Source of the DNA: Brenneria alni
GTDB taxonomy: Bacteria > Pseudomonadota > Gammaproteobacteria > Enterobacterales > Enterobacteriaceae
DNA: 64,000 nucleotides
Direction: 5' to 3'
NCBI RefSeq assembly: GCF_003666245.1
Contig: NZ_MJLZ01000016.1
Coordinates: forward strand, 1-64,000
The notes beneath the pieces were generated by a model, which worked only from the letters and a program-made list of their open reading frames with translations, was not told where the DNA came from and ran no database searches. Made by a program: the position numbers and the translations under genes. This document shows positions 1-8,873 of this stretch, piece by piece; position 1 is the first letter of the stretch; each line of letters starts with the position of its first letter.

Positions 1-1637
1 ATAATTTCTATTATTGATTATTGCTTGGGAGCCAGCAAATGTGCAATTCCCGTTGGACTCATCCGTGAATCGGTGATGTGGTTTGGGCTAAAAATAAATA
101 TTCTTGGACAAGAGTTTATTCTTGCACGTAAGACCCCAGGAGATAAGTCAGTAAGTACAGAATACCACTTTTCTCATTTTTTTGAAGATATCCCATTAAC
201 TATAACAACAACTCATTCAGATGCTTTATTCAAAAATGAATTTAATCAACTAGTTAACTTAAGTGATCTATTACTTACTGAAGAAAAAAATAAAGTTGGG
301 TTTGATGGAAGAGCATCTTATCGTGATATGGCTGCTTTTAATTTCTTACCACAACACATTGTTGCTAATCCATATACTTTATTTTTTAAAGCAGACTCTT
401 ATCAGAATAGAGAAAGGTTAAAGAGAGTCATGCCTTTTTCTTTAGGAATTATTAATCGAGAATATATGATTAATGAGAAAGAGCGCATAGACATCCAGAA
501 ACGACTTGATTCATTAATTAAAGAGCAAGATGTTAATAAAAAGGCACTAGCCAGTTGGGACATCGATGTTGATCATTTATAGAAATCATGCGTAGAACTA
601 GGATTATTAAATTCATCAGAAATTCCGTCCTCTGATAAGAAAATAGAGTCATTAAATTATATCAATAAAGTTTATCTTGAAGGGAATATAGAAAAATTAC
701 TAGGAAAGCCAAACTATGAGTATACAAATGAACGGATAAAAACATTAACTATACAGGGAGAGAGTATTCAGCAGGAAATTGATACATTAAGAGTGAAAAT
801 TAGAAACCTTGAACAACTTTATTTTAGGGGAAAGAATTTTACTCAAGCAATAAAGAAAGAAAAAGAACATGTTGTTGGATTCACTTGGTTAAAAGAAAAC
901 TTATATCCTGAAGGTGAATGCATAGCTTGCGGTTCAAAAACCAACGCATTATCTAGTGTCGTGGATAATCTTGAACATAAGATATCAAAATTAAACTCAA
1001 TTTCAGATATACTTTCCGACAATCCTATCGCAGATAAAGAAATTCATAAATTAAAAAAAGAATTACGAGATCTACAAGATAAACTATATAAAGTAAGAAA
1101 AGAAAAATTTCACTTTGAAAAAATAGATAGGTCTACTAATGATTCATTAAATAAGGTTTACGTCCTTATTGGTCGTATTCAGGAAACGCTATCATCCTTA
1201 AGAAAAGTAAAAAATACTGACGATACAAGTGAAAAGATAAAAATATTAGAGCATCAATTAAATGAATTAAATAAATATTTTAGAATATCTAATAAAGAAC
1301 AAAAGGAATATGTTGTTTATAATAGAATAAACTCTCTTATTGAGAAATATGCTAATAAATTTGGATTAGAACGCCGTGGGAGAATTAATCTTGATAAAAA
1401 GGAACTAACTTTAAGTTTTAAACGATCAGAATATGGTAAAAATGAATTTTTATGGGAAGTGGGTAGTGGTGCCAACTGGATGGGATACCATATTTCTACA
1501 TTTCTAGCCTTACACGAGTATTTATCAGGTAAGGACCAAAGCCATCTACCTCCCTTCAGTTTCTTAGTTATCGATCAGCCCAGCCAGGTCTATTTTCCTA
1601 GTGCTGAATCTGGCGATAACATACTAGGCTGTGTCCC

Positions 1638-2153
1638 TTAATTGCATAACTTCTTGTAAAAGAGTCGGATACAGCCCAGTTTCACCATCGACAGATAATT
1701 TCTCGCCGTTTTGTCGTAGCGTGTGGCAATACGCCGGTACTCTTTTAACCGGCCAAAACATCTCTCCACTACGTTGCGGCGACGGTAAACGTCACTGGCG
1801 AACCGTGAGCGTCCGTCAGAAGCCATTTTTTCATTAGATTTTCGAGGGATAACTGCTTTTATCCCTTTTCGTTTCAGTTCGTTACGAAGCGCATGTCCTG
1901 AGTAAGCTTTGTCAGCCAAAACCGCATAACCACGGCGCTTCATACTGCCGTTCTGACGCTGAACACCAATACCATCCAGCAGGCGTAATGCGAACTGGCT
2001 TTCGTGAGCCTGTCCGGGACTCAGTACAATGTTTAGCGGGAGACCGCCTGCATCTGTCGCCAGATGGATTTTGGTGCCAAAACCACCGCGAGAGCGACCC
2101 AGCCCATTATCTCCGGTGATATCGGGATGTTTTTTTGAGCACCGGCAGCGCAT
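1638..2153 (-). CDS. IS5-family transposase, downstream frame (orfB)
   Basis: 171 codons with the DDE transposase core: RGGFGTKIHLATDAGG, then VLADKAYSG (second catalytic Asp) and RNVVERCFGRLKEYRR (catalytic Glu region). It is normally produced as a fusion with orfA by -1 frameshifting at the A7 run at 2130-2136. An independent start is unlikely. The stop codon lies within the left inverted repeat. Both frames look intact, so the element may be active. Confidence 0.88.
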   Translation of the reverse strand: MRCRCSKKHPDITGDNGLGRSRGGFGTKIHLATDAGGLPLNIVLSPGQAHESQFALRLLDGIGVQRQNGSMKRRGYAVLADKAYSGHALRNELKRKGIKAVIPRKSNEKMASDGRSRFASDVYRRRNVVERCFGRLKEYRRIATRYDKTARNYLSMVKLGCIRLFYKKLCN

Positions 2154-2482
2154 TTCAGCGCACGGATATTACTGCCATCCAGCGCAGTAGCAGACCAGTC
2201 AACAAGGCCATGTGCATCAAGTAATGAAAGTAACTTGTTGAAAATAATGTTAATGACACCAGATTTAGACCACCGATTAAAGCGATTATAAACCGTTTTC
2301 CAGGAGCCATATCGCTCAGGTAAATCGCGCCATGGCGCACCAGAACACAACACCCAGAACATACCGTTGATGACTTTACGATGCTCAGCCCATGGGCGTC
2401 CGGCTCGTGGGGATGTAGGTTCAGCAGGCAGTAAGGGCTGGATGATGCTCCATGCTTCATCGGGAATATCGTATCGGGCCAT
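2033..2482 (-). CDS. IS5-family transposase, upstream frame (orfA)
   Basis: 149 codons, beginning MARYDIPDEAW, with the DUF4096-type N-terminal domain found in IS5-family transposases (PLLP, SGAPWRDLPERYGSW). The first catalytic aspartate region is probably near DWSATALDGS. The frame overlaps the downstream transposase frame by about 120 bp. On the minus strand the run of seven A at 2136-2130 (GCTCAAAAAAACATC) lies at the point where a -1 shift would join this frame to orfB and give a transposase of roughly 280 residues. The last codons after that run are out of register with the family. Confidence 0.88.
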   Translation of the reverse strand: MARYDIPDEAWSIIQPLLPAEPTSPRAGRPWAEHRKVINGMFWVLCSGAPWRDLPERYGSWKTVYNRFNRWSKSGVINIIFNKLLSLLDAHGLVDWSATALDGSNIRALKCAAGAQKNIPISPEIMGWVALAVVLAPKSIWRQMQAVSR

Positions 2483-2797
2483 ATCTCAAAGTGTTGTGGA
2501 AATAAGTAGTTACTATAGCTCAGATGATTAAGGGACACAGCCTAGATAAGATGGGTGCAGAGCAGGATCTAAAAATAACAAGACAAAATGATATTATTTC
2601 GACCAGAAGGATTTTTGAAATGCTATCTAATGCTATTGAGGAAAATAGTTATAATTTTCAAGTTATTGTATTGGAACATGCCGGTGAGTCAATATGGGGA
2701 CAAGTCAAAAATACCTATGAAGTGGCAAACTGGAAAGATGAAGGTGATGGACTTATTCCTAAAGAGTGGCTTCAATAAATAATAATGATATTTTATT

Positions 2798-2831
2798 AAA
2801 AAAATCATCAGCAGAGGGATTTTCCCTCTGC
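2798..2831 (-). terminator. Intrinsic-type hairpin after fic
   Basis: Perfect 9-bp stem GCAGAGGGA/TCCCTCTGC at 2811-2831. Read on the minus strand it is followed, after six bases, by a run of seven T. It sits between the converging ends of the ATPase pseudogene and fic. Confidence 0.5.
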
Positions 2832-2856
2832 ATTATATAATTAAGCAAAGTATACA

Positions 2857-3999
2857 TCACAAATCAGGAATAAACCCTTCTTCACTCAGAGCCTTAATCA
2901 CCCCACGAATCAGATACGAGTTAGAGAACTTCGCTGTATAGGTACGAGCCCCTTCTTCTACCGGCTGGAGCAATCCCCGCTCAATCAACTTACCAAGCTG
3001 ATAAGTCACCTGCGTCGGTTTTAGATCAGGTAAAACGGCGCGTAGATCGCCCGCTTTTATCGTCCCCAGCTCAACAGCGCGTTTTAGCACCTTCGACTCC
3101 AGCGGGTTGATCAGCCCTCTCTCCGACGAATAATCGATGGCCGGATACAGGATCTTTTCGCTCAGGAAAGCGTGGTTTGTCAGTTGATCGACTTTCTTCA
3201 GCTCAGATGAGATCCCCGAAAGCACATATAAGCACCATTCTTCCAGCCCCTGCACTGTTCCCTTATCGGCTAACGAAAGCATGGCGTAATAGCGTTCACG
3301 ATCATTACAGAATACCGCTGTCGGATTGAGTACCCGCCCACCAGCCTGAACATTAAAACCATACTTGATAAGCAACGCATAGGTCAGCAGTCTGACCGTT
3401 CTGCCATTACCGTTGCCAAAGGGATGTATCCAGCCAAAGCGATGATGTACCAGTGCAATCTTCATCAGATCGTACTTTGGCTTATCGGTATGGTTAATGA
3501 AGGCGGTCAGTTCCGCCATATAATCAGCAACGCGAATGTGGTCCGGCGGTAAATGGTCAGACTGAGCGATGCTGACATTATGTTGTCGATATGCGCCGGG
3601 CGTTCTGTCGCCCTCCTGTTGCAGCCCGGCAACCGCCAGACTATGCAGCTCGCGGATAAAATATTCCGTTATCTCATCGCCGTCGCTCAGGAATTCGTCG
3701 ATGTACTCCATCGCGGCTTCAATATTATTGATTTCTTTGAGCTGATCCGTCGAACTTTGAGTTCCCTCAACCTTGCTTTCAACATAGTCGGCAAGTGTGG
3801 TGTGGTTTCCCTCAATCCTTGCAGAACCAAGACTCTCCAGCATGTGGAAAACGGCCTTCAACTGCGCAAACAGGATTGGATGCACATCGGTTTCCAGCCG
3901 TAGGTGCCGAAGTAACTCTAGCTCCGTCAGTCCATCGACCAAAGGGGAGTCAAAGCTGGGATTCAGAAGCGAAAGTTTAAAGTGATTAAATTGGGCCAT
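2857..3999 (-). CDS. Fic/DOC family protein, likely AMP-transferase
   Basis: 380 residues. The Fic core motif HPFGNGNGR is at residues 192-200, with catalytic His192. An inhibitory helix motif SARIEG lies at residues 59-64, N-terminal to the core, so this is a class II Fic enzyme that carries its own S/TxxxE(G/N) inhibitor in cis. An N-terminal Fic_N-type domain precedes it, and a C-terminal winged-helix-like segment (about 290-380: [34 protein letters not shown] contains the pattern) resembles DNA-binding tails of stand-alone Fic proteins. The family transfers AMP from ATP to hydroxyls of target proteins; the target here is unknown. It stands alone between the broken ATPase gene and an intergenic repeat array, without a separate antitoxin. 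Start ATG at 3999. Confidence 0.9.
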   Translation of the reverse strand: MAQFNHFKLSLLNPSFDSPLVDGLTELELLRHLRLETDVHPILFAQLKAVFHMLESLGSARIEGNHTTLADYVESKVEGTQSSTDQLKEINNIEAAMEYIDEFLSDGDEITEYFIRELHSLAVAGLQQEGDRTPGAYRQHNVSIAQSDHLPPDHIRVADYMAELTAFINHTDKPKYDLMKIALVHHRFGWIHPFGNGNGRTVRLLTYALLIKYGFNVQAGGRVLNPTAVFCNDRERYYAMLSLADKGTVQGLEEWCLYVLSGISSELKKVDQLTNHAFLSEKILYPAIDYSSERGLINPLESKVLKRAVELGTIKAGDLRAVLPDLKPTQVTYQLGKLIERGLLQPVEEGARTYTAKFSNSYLIRGVIKALSEEGFIPDL

Positions 4000-4879
4000 G
4001 ATGTTTAGTTATCTCAACTGGTGCATGACGGCATCTCAAAAGTATAGCAAAAATACTAATAGAATCTATAAATTAGAAAGAACATCGTTTTTTATTATCT
4101 CAAAAATATTTGTTCCAACATATCAAATGTAAGTTTGAACGATGTTCAATGCGAAGGGGGATGGAGCTTTGCCTGCGTAATGCAGCATGGATTTTTTAGC
4201 GCCGCTATGTGTGGACCCCGAACCGTTATGTGTGGAGTTCCCCTCACTATATGTGAACCTCAGACCGTTATGTGTGGACCTGACTCCACACATAACGCAG
4301 CTTCTACCCTTAAACACCGATTCCTCGTGACAACCATCACAAAAAAAAGCAATTTTTTATGGGGGCTTTAGTGGGTACGCTGTTTCAACAATTTCGCAAT
4401 AAAACCAATAACAAACAGCATGTTAATCGTCGATATGATCCCAAGTCCGACCATCTTTCCTTTTTTATGCCTCCTTATAAACACCTATGTGTATGCGATA
4501 TAATCAGTTATTCAGGCAGAGCAAACAGCAAAGTATCAAGGTTCACCATTATCGTTAGTTTTGTACCACGGAGGACGACGAGCTGTATGCTGCTCATAGT
4601 CGTTTTTCTCAATCAGATAATACGCCTGGTTTTTTGCAGAAAGTTTGTAAACGTTCATGGTGAGGAAATACCAATAAGACAGACTAATCATTTGGTTATA
4701 GCATGTACTGCCATCATAAAAAATAGATTGATATCATGCCTTATCCTACTAACGCGCCTGCGGCTTGTTCAACTGGCCATAGGGTATTACCGTCAGGAGA
4801 TACAGTGTCTTTCCTGTCAGAAAAGAAAAAACGCGGGCCGAGGCCAGCGTCATTATTTCTTTGCTACATAAGAACATGT
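4000..4879. other. 880-bp intergenic region with iteron array and small-ORF candidates
   Basis: AT-rich stretch with no convincing protein of normal size. It contains the 21-bp repeat array at 4206-4297. On the minus strand two short frames look protein-like but cannot be named. One is at 4454-4368 (28 codons, MVGLGIISTINMLFVIGF, a single hydrophobic helix followed by a basic tail, with GGAAAG immediately before the ATG). The other is at 4691-4536 (51 codons, rich in Tyr and charged residues, no clear ribosome-binding site). Either could be a small protein or a relic. Confidence 0.4.
4206..4297 (+). repeat. Four 21-bp-spaced TATGTGTGGA repeats plus an inverted copy
   Basis: TATGTGTGGA occurs at 4206, 4227 and 4269, with a degenerate copy (TATATGTGAA) at 4248. 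All start positions are exactly 21 bp apart, two helical turns. The last copy forms a perfect 13-bp inverted repeat with its complement: CGTTATGTGTGGA at 4266-4278, 6-bp gap, TCCACACATAACG at 4285-4297. Regular phasing of this kind is typical of sites for a cooperatively binding protein, such as plasmid iterons or transposase sites at complex transposon ends. The binding protein is not identifiable here. Confidence 0.75.
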
Positions 4880-5317
4880 TTAATTTGGCCAAAACTCGGA
4901 ATACAACACCTCGTCCACTGTCCAGATTTGCTCATCAGGCAGGTTTTCAAGCTGTGTTTCATTCGCAGCAATGGCCACTGCTTTAGACCAGATAACATCA
5001 TACCAATCGGGATCGTTAAGCTTAGTTTTCAGGCTGGGAGACTCTTTCAGCGCATATGCGGCATCTTTGCGTTGCGCTTTGATCGTCTTTTCCCAACTCG
5101 AACCACGACGTTCCGGTTGATATTTCCATTTCAGCAGGTGAGCAATCAGTACAGCCATGCGGCTTGCCAGCTCCCTTTGTTCGCTCTTACCCACGTCTGC
5201 AATCTCCTCCGCGATATTCTCGCAGTCGATCTCTGAAAATTTACCGGAGCGTAAAAGTGCTGCCTGCTCATTGGCCCAGGCCACAACATCAGTCTCGTAA
5301 CGAGTATGAGTGGTCAT
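4880..5317 (-). CDS. DUF29 family protein
   Basis: 145 residues, beginning MTTHTRYETDVVAWANEQ. The pattern YETDVVAWANEQAALLR, a NIAEEIADVGKSE segment and HLLKWKYQPERRG match the DUF29 family, common in cyanobacteria and scattered in enterobacteria. Function is unknown; no catalytic motif is evident. It lies between the iteron array and a topoisomerase relic, in what appears to be a decayed island. Start at 5317. Confidence 0.75.
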   Translation of the reverse strand: MTTHTRYETDVVAWANEQAALLRSGKFSEIDCENIAEEIADVGKSEQRELASRMAVLIAHLLKWKYQPERRGSSWEKTIKAQRKDAAYALKESPSLKTKLNDPDWYDVIWSKAVAIAANETQLENLPDEQIWTVDEVLYSEFWPN

Positions 5318-5458
5318 TTTTACCCCCGCAGGATCACAGAAAAAGTAAGCGTTTCACTAAGTCTGTCACGTAAAAAAGCGTCCGTCAAAGCCTGGCGCGG
5401 GTGTTTACGAAATAGCATAAAGCGCATGGTTGGGAATACTCAAACTGCACTCTGGTTG

Positions 5459-5610
5459 TTACTTCCGCCGTGTCCAACCCGACCTTTTAAAGAAGTGCTT
5501 TTTTAACTCAGGCTCTGTCACAAGACACGCCGCGTTTTCCATCGCAGCAATAATCGTTCCATCAGTGAAACGAGACGGCGGCTCACCGGTATCAAGCCTG
5601 CCTCTTGGTT
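5459..5610 (-). pseudogene. Fragment of a type IA DNA topoisomerase (TopB-like)
   Basis: On the minus strand a short frame reads TGEPPSRFTDGTIIAAMENA followed by VTEPELKKHFFK and then a stop at 5461-5459. The PPSRFTDGTIIAAMENA block is the conserved segment of bacterial topoisomerases III and I that lies after the catalytic core. Upstream the frame is closed by a stop and no start codon is present; downstream the expected continuation (GTPATR-like) is lost. Only about 48 residues remain. TopB homologues are frequent cargo of integrative elements, which agrees with an island remnant here. Confidence 0.7.
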
Positions 5611-5642
5611 AATTACTGAACAGACCATTGAAGTTGTTCGCC

Positions 5643-7013
5643 TTAGCGCGTGAAGCGGATAATAAACCGGGAGCCGACCTCACCCTCTTCAACGGCAATG
5701 GTCCAGTTGTGTGCTTTGATGATTTCCTCACAGATGGCCAACCCAAGCCCCGCGCCCTCGCTGGCCCTATCCGCAGGCCGCCAAAATCGTTCAAACAAAA
5801 ACGGGCGATACTCAGGTTTTATTCCCGGCCCGCCATCGGCAATCTGTATAAAATCGTGCTGCACCAGAATCATCACTGTCCGATGGACGGGAGTGACATT
5901 AATGGCATTTTCCAGGAGATTTTTTATCAGAATAAATAACGCGCTTTTATCCGCTTTAATCCACGCAAGCGCTTTAGACACCTCCAGGTTAACCTTCACC
6001 TTTTTGCTCTTTGCTTTACGGCTAAGGTAGGTAATAACGTCCAGCGTTACAGCAACCCGATCCACATCCTCAAATTTATAGTTATGCAGTTCACTAACCT
6101 CGGAAAGATGCAAAAGCTGCCTAACCTGTCGCGCCATAAAATCGATATCCTGGAATAGCACCGCTTTATTTTCTATTTCATCCTGAAGTTCAATTTGTCC
6201 GCGCAGGAGCGTTAGCGGCGTTTGCAGCTCATGCGCCGCCGCGGCGAGAAAATGTTGTTGTACATAGAAACCTTGCTCTAAACGTTCCAACACACCATTA
6301 AATGCCACGATGAGCGGCTTAATTTCCAGGGGAACATTTTGCCCGGCAAGGCGCAGACTTAAATTACCCGGCATGATGGCAGCGGAGATGTCGGATGCCT
6401 GTTTCAGCGGGCGAAGAATATGCCGAATGGTCAAGGGAAAGATCAGGGCGAAAATGCAGGTGACGATAAAAATACTCCAGCCAACCACTTCCAGCACAGG
6501 ATCGAGCTTAATGTCCAGCATCGCACGGCCAAAGTCGATGCTTCCAGCGCTTTGTACCGTAAATAGTCGCCCCTGATGATGAAAATTGAGTGTCGCCAAA
6601 ACATAACGTTTATCATTGATGCTAATTTCACGCAGGCTTTCTGATTCCGCAATCTTCTCAGCCAGTCCCCATCGGGTCAGAGGGCTATCTTGTTTTTCCC
6701 CGGTTGAAGAGAGAATAAGGTTGCCGTTACTGTCATAAATGCGATACATCAGCGCGGTGGATGCCTCTTTATACAGCGTCGCCCGTGGCTCATCTAACGT
6801 CACCGAAACAGGTTGGCCCTGCGCGTCGTAATGGATTCCGGCTATTACCCGCCGCGCCGTTTCCAGATTTTCATCCTGTATCCACATCTGGCGGGGCGAA
6901 TAGTTGAAAATGCCCAGCACTATCGTTGCAATCAGCGCCAGACTTGCCGCCAGCGACACGATGCTTACCAACCATAATCTTACCGTCAGGCTGTTCATCC
7001 AGTTTTTCATCAT
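5643..7013 (-). CDS. Sensor histidine kinase
   Basis: 456 residues. Two membrane segments (about 10-36 and 176-198) enclose a periplasmic sensor domain of about 140 residues. A HAMP-like linker follows, then a HisKA dimerization helix with the phospho-acceptor in AHELQTPL (His261), and a HATPase_c domain with N-box (LIKNLLENAINVTP), G1 (IADGGPGI), F-box (FLFERFWRP) and G2 (GAGLGLAI). It should autophosphorylate and pass phosphate to the response regulator encoded just upstream, 38 bp away. The gene order mipA - regulator - kinase on the same strand suggests that an envelope signal is read. The ligand cannot be inferred. Confidence 0.93.
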   Translation of the reverse strand: MMKNWMNSLTVRLWLVSIVSLAASLALIATIVLGIFNYSPRQMWIQDENLETARRVIAGIHYDAQGQPVSVTLDEPRATLYKEASTALMYRIYDSNGNLILSSTGEKQDSPLTRWGLAEKIAESESLREISINDKRYVLATLNFHHQGRLFTVQSAGSIDFGRAMLDIKLDPVLEVVGWSIFIVTCIFALIFPLTIRHILRPLKQASDISAAIMPGNLSLRLAGQNVPLEIKPLIVAFNGVLERLEQGFYVQQHFLAAAAHELQTPLTLLRGQIELQDEIENKAVLFQDIDFMARQVRQLLHLSEVSELHNYKFEDVDRVAVTLDVITYLSRKAKSKKVKVNLEVSKALAWIKADKSALFILIKNLLENAINVTPVHRTVMILVQHDFIQIADGGPGIKPEYRPFLFERFWRPADRASEGAGLGLAICEEIIKAHNWTIAVEEGEVGSRFIIRFTR

Positions 7014-7051
7014 GTGCTGCGCCCTCTTTCTTCACCCTGATGCAGAAAGAC

Positions 7052-7729
7052 TTATTGCTTGCTTTGCAGGGCGAAACCGATACCGCGAATATTGACGATA
7101 TGCGTCTGGTCATTCAATGATTTCATTTTCTTTCGCAGCCGGTGCACCGTGACCTCAAGCGCATTGGGGGTCACTGGTTCACTTAATCCCCACGCCGCAT
7201 GTTCCAACGCGGTATGCGCAACCACCTTTCCTCTGGCCTTGACCAACGCCAACATAATTTGCAATTCCGCTGGCGCCAGCACCACAGAACGATCGCCGGA
7301 TTGCAATCGGTGTTCACGAGGATCGACACTCACCCCGGCAAAGTTTGGCGTTAGCGGGATCAGGTCAGTCGGGCGTCGTAGTTGGGTTCTGACTCGGGCA
7401 ACCAGTTCCGCCATAGCGAAGGGTTTTGTCACGTAATCATCGGCCCCGTTTTCCAGGCCAGCAATGCGATCGTGTAAGGCATCCCTCGCGGTCAAAATCA
7501 GGCAGGGCGTTTTTACTCCCGAGGTGCGCAGCTTATTGAGGAAAATCAGCCCGTCGCCATCGGGTAGCCCACGGTCAATAATGATCACGGCATAGTCAGC
7601 CATCTTCAGGCCACTGGCCGCTTCAGAGATAGTGGAAAATATATCTGTCTCAATGCCGACTTGTGCAAGAGCCTGCCGGATCATGCTGGCCAAACGCTGA
7701 TGGTCTTCAAGCAGGGCGATACGTGACAT
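7052..7729 (-). CDS. OmpR/PhoB-family response regulator
   Basis: 225 residues. The receiver domain has the acidic pair EDH (residues 8-10), the phosphorylated Asp52 in IIIDRGLPDGDG, the Thr in LTARD and the Lys in VTKPFA. A C-terminal winged helix (about 130-222: DPREHRL, LAPAELQIMLAL, TPNALEVTVHRLRKKM, IRGIGFAL) should bind DNA. It is the evident partner of the kinase that follows. It begins 14 bp after the end of the MipA-like gene, so the three are probably one operon. Best described as QseB/TctD-like in architecture; no specific orthologue is claimed. Confidence 0.93.
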   Translation of the reverse strand: MSRIALLEDHQRLASMIRQALAQVGIETDIFSTISEAASGLKMADYAVIIIDRGLPDGDGLIFLNKLRTSGVKTPCLILTARDALHDRIAGLENGADDYVTKPFAMAELVARVRTQLRRPTDLIPLTPNFAGVSVDPREHRLQSGDRSVVLAPAELQIMLALVKARGKVVAHTALEHAAWGLSEPVTPNALEVTVHRLRKKMKSLNDQTHIVNIRGIGFALQSKQ

Positions 7730-7743
7730 AAACGACCCGTCAA

Positions 7744-8559
7744 TTAAAATTGATATAAGTAGTAAAGGGTTGCGGCAGGAATTACCGAATGATCCACTAA
7801 CGGACTGTCGGTAATGCCACTACCCAGTCGCGTAAGGCTAATATCAACTCCGAGTTTTTGGTGCTCGGTCAGGCGATAGTCAAATCGACTGCCCAGCGAA
7901 AATTTATAGGTTGATTCGCCATCATAGGCCGTGCGCCCCGCTCTGGTTTCTGACTCCCGGACGCCGTAATAGTAATCCACATTTTTATGACTACGCCATT
8001 GTGCACTGACATAGGGCGTGACCGACCAACGGCTATAGTTAATATCTTTACCAAAATGAATTTTTGCCTTTTGCCCTTTGCTCCCAGCGGTCAGAAACTC
8101 ACCGGTGAGCGTGCCGAAACCGGTATTCCAGGCGACGGACGGGCCATACCAAAAAGCCCTCTTACGTTTTTCCATCCCTCTGAGGGCGGAGGAATCCGAA
8201 CCTTTATAGCCCTCTCCCAACGCGTACTCGCCGCGTAAGGTGACGCTGACATCGCTCCAGCGGCCAACCTTCAGGTCAAGTTTGTTACCAACAAAATGCG
8301 CCCATTTATTATCAAAGTACAGCAGAGGCAACGGTGAAAATGACGAGCCGACGCCCTCATAAGGCGATTCTTTATACCCGACACCGACACCCAAACCCCA
8401 ACGTGTGACGTTGGGTTGATCGCTTAACAGGGTAAAACCGGAAGAGGTGTTCTCAACCGCACGATTTTCTTCACCGGCGGCCCATGAACTTGCTGAGGGT
8501 AAAAAGAGTACCGCCGTAAATAACGGTAATGACCAGGTACAGGATGGCGTTTTGCTCAC
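7744..8559 (-). CDS. MipA/OmpV family outer-membrane protein
   Basis: 271 residues with a signal peptide (hydrophobic stretch LPLFTAVLFLPSASSWA, likely cleavage after residue 28), alternating amphipathic beta-strand segments and a C-terminal aromatic residue (LYYLYQF) as expected for an outer-membrane barrel. The GLGVGVGYKESPYEG and LYYLYQF blocks match the MipA/OmpV family. Members have been described as scaffold proteins for the MltA lytic transglycosylase or as osmotically regulated outer-membrane proteins. As first gene of a unit with a two-component system, it may be the output or the monitored component of that system. This is inference. Confidence 0.88.
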   Translation of the reverse strand: MSKTPSCTWSLPLFTAVLFLPSASSWAAGEENRAVENTSSGFTLLSDQPNVTRWGLGVGVGYKESPYEGVGSSFSPLPLLYFDNKWAHFVGNKLDLKVGRWSDVSVTLRGEYALGEGYKGSDSSALRGMEKRKRAFWYGPSVAWNTGFGTLTGEFLTAGSKGQKAKIHFGKDINYSRWSVTPYVSAQWRSHKNVDYYYGVRESETRAGRTAYDGESTYKFSLGSRFDYRLTEHQKLGVDISLTRLGSGITDSPLVDHSVIPAATLYYLYQF

Positions 8560-8873
8560 AATTGTTCCCCAATGGAAGCAGCAGGTAGGGGAATCGTAGA
8601 GCCGTCAGACTTACAGTTTACTTACGCAACGCTTGCCAGCAAAAGGAGAACGCGGAGAGAGTAGTGCATCGTGCGAACGATCAGCCGTTCATCCCCCCGC
8701 AGCCGCAAGCCGTTCGATCGGTAATGTGTGCGCACAATGGGTTATGACGCGAAAACAAAATCCTACAATCTTGACTTTCGCTCTATGGCTTGTAGCGCAC
8801 TGATTGAGTCTGGTTTATGGTCAAAGGTATGCCGTTGAACGTTAAATAAGCCAATTAACAGGAATAAGTTGAA
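8560..8873. other. 314-bp divergent intergenic region
   Basis: Lies between the divergent mipA-type gene and the WYL regulator and should hold both promoters. A short palindrome TGTGTGCGCACA is present at about 8726-8737 and a TTGACT hexamer at 8773. No well-spaced -10 partner could be assigned with confidence, and no gene is seen. Confidence 0.4.

Larger units (their letters stand above)
1627..2542 (-). mobile_element. IS5-family insertion sequence (IS427-like, two overlapping ORFs)
   Basis: The element is bounded by perfect 15-bp inverted repeats: GGCTGTGTCCCTTAA at 1627-1641 and its complement at 2528-2542. Flanks read CTA on the left and TAG on the right. This fits either a TA duplication or a CTAG duplication, the two being indistinguishable because of the terminal G/C. 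Length is 916 bp. Two overlapping transposase frames on the minus strand meet at a run of seven A, the usual arrangement in the IS427 subgroup. It interrupts the ATPase pseudogene. A 16-nt stretch identical to its right end recurs alone at 44900-44915. Confidence 0.93.
1..2778 (+). pseudogene. Disrupted Rad50/SMC-like ATPase gene (DUF3732 type), 5' end outside window
   Basis: A single reading frame is open from base 1, stops at an in-frame TAG (580-582), continues in the same frame to the insertion sequence at 1627, and resumes after it. Removing the IS and one CTAG copy rejoins the frame (ATA CTA GAT AAG) down to TAA at 2776-2778. About 620 residues are present. Visible parts are a CIACG motif (near 919-933) in the middle of a charged coiled-coil-like region, like a Rad50 zinc hook; GSGANW (about 1462-1480), like an ABC signature; and LVIDQPSQVYFP (about 1565-1600), a Walker B-type segment typical of DUF3732 proteins. 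The Walker A should lie just left of base 1. Such ATPases occur in defence-type ABC three-component systems; partner genes are not in view. Base composition is far more AT-rich than the rest of the window, suggesting horizontal origin. Two independent lesions make it a likely pseudogene. Confidence 0.8.

Noticed and set aside
580-582. Programmed amber read-through in the ATPase gene
   Set aside because: No stem-loop or known read-through context, and the gene is also cut by an IS; a simple nonsense mutation is more likely.
4359-4871. 170-codon plus-strand frame in the intergenic region
   Set aside because: No ribosome-binding site, odd composition (many Arg, Cys and Ser in low-complexity order), crosses the small minus-strand frames; reads as a chance frame.
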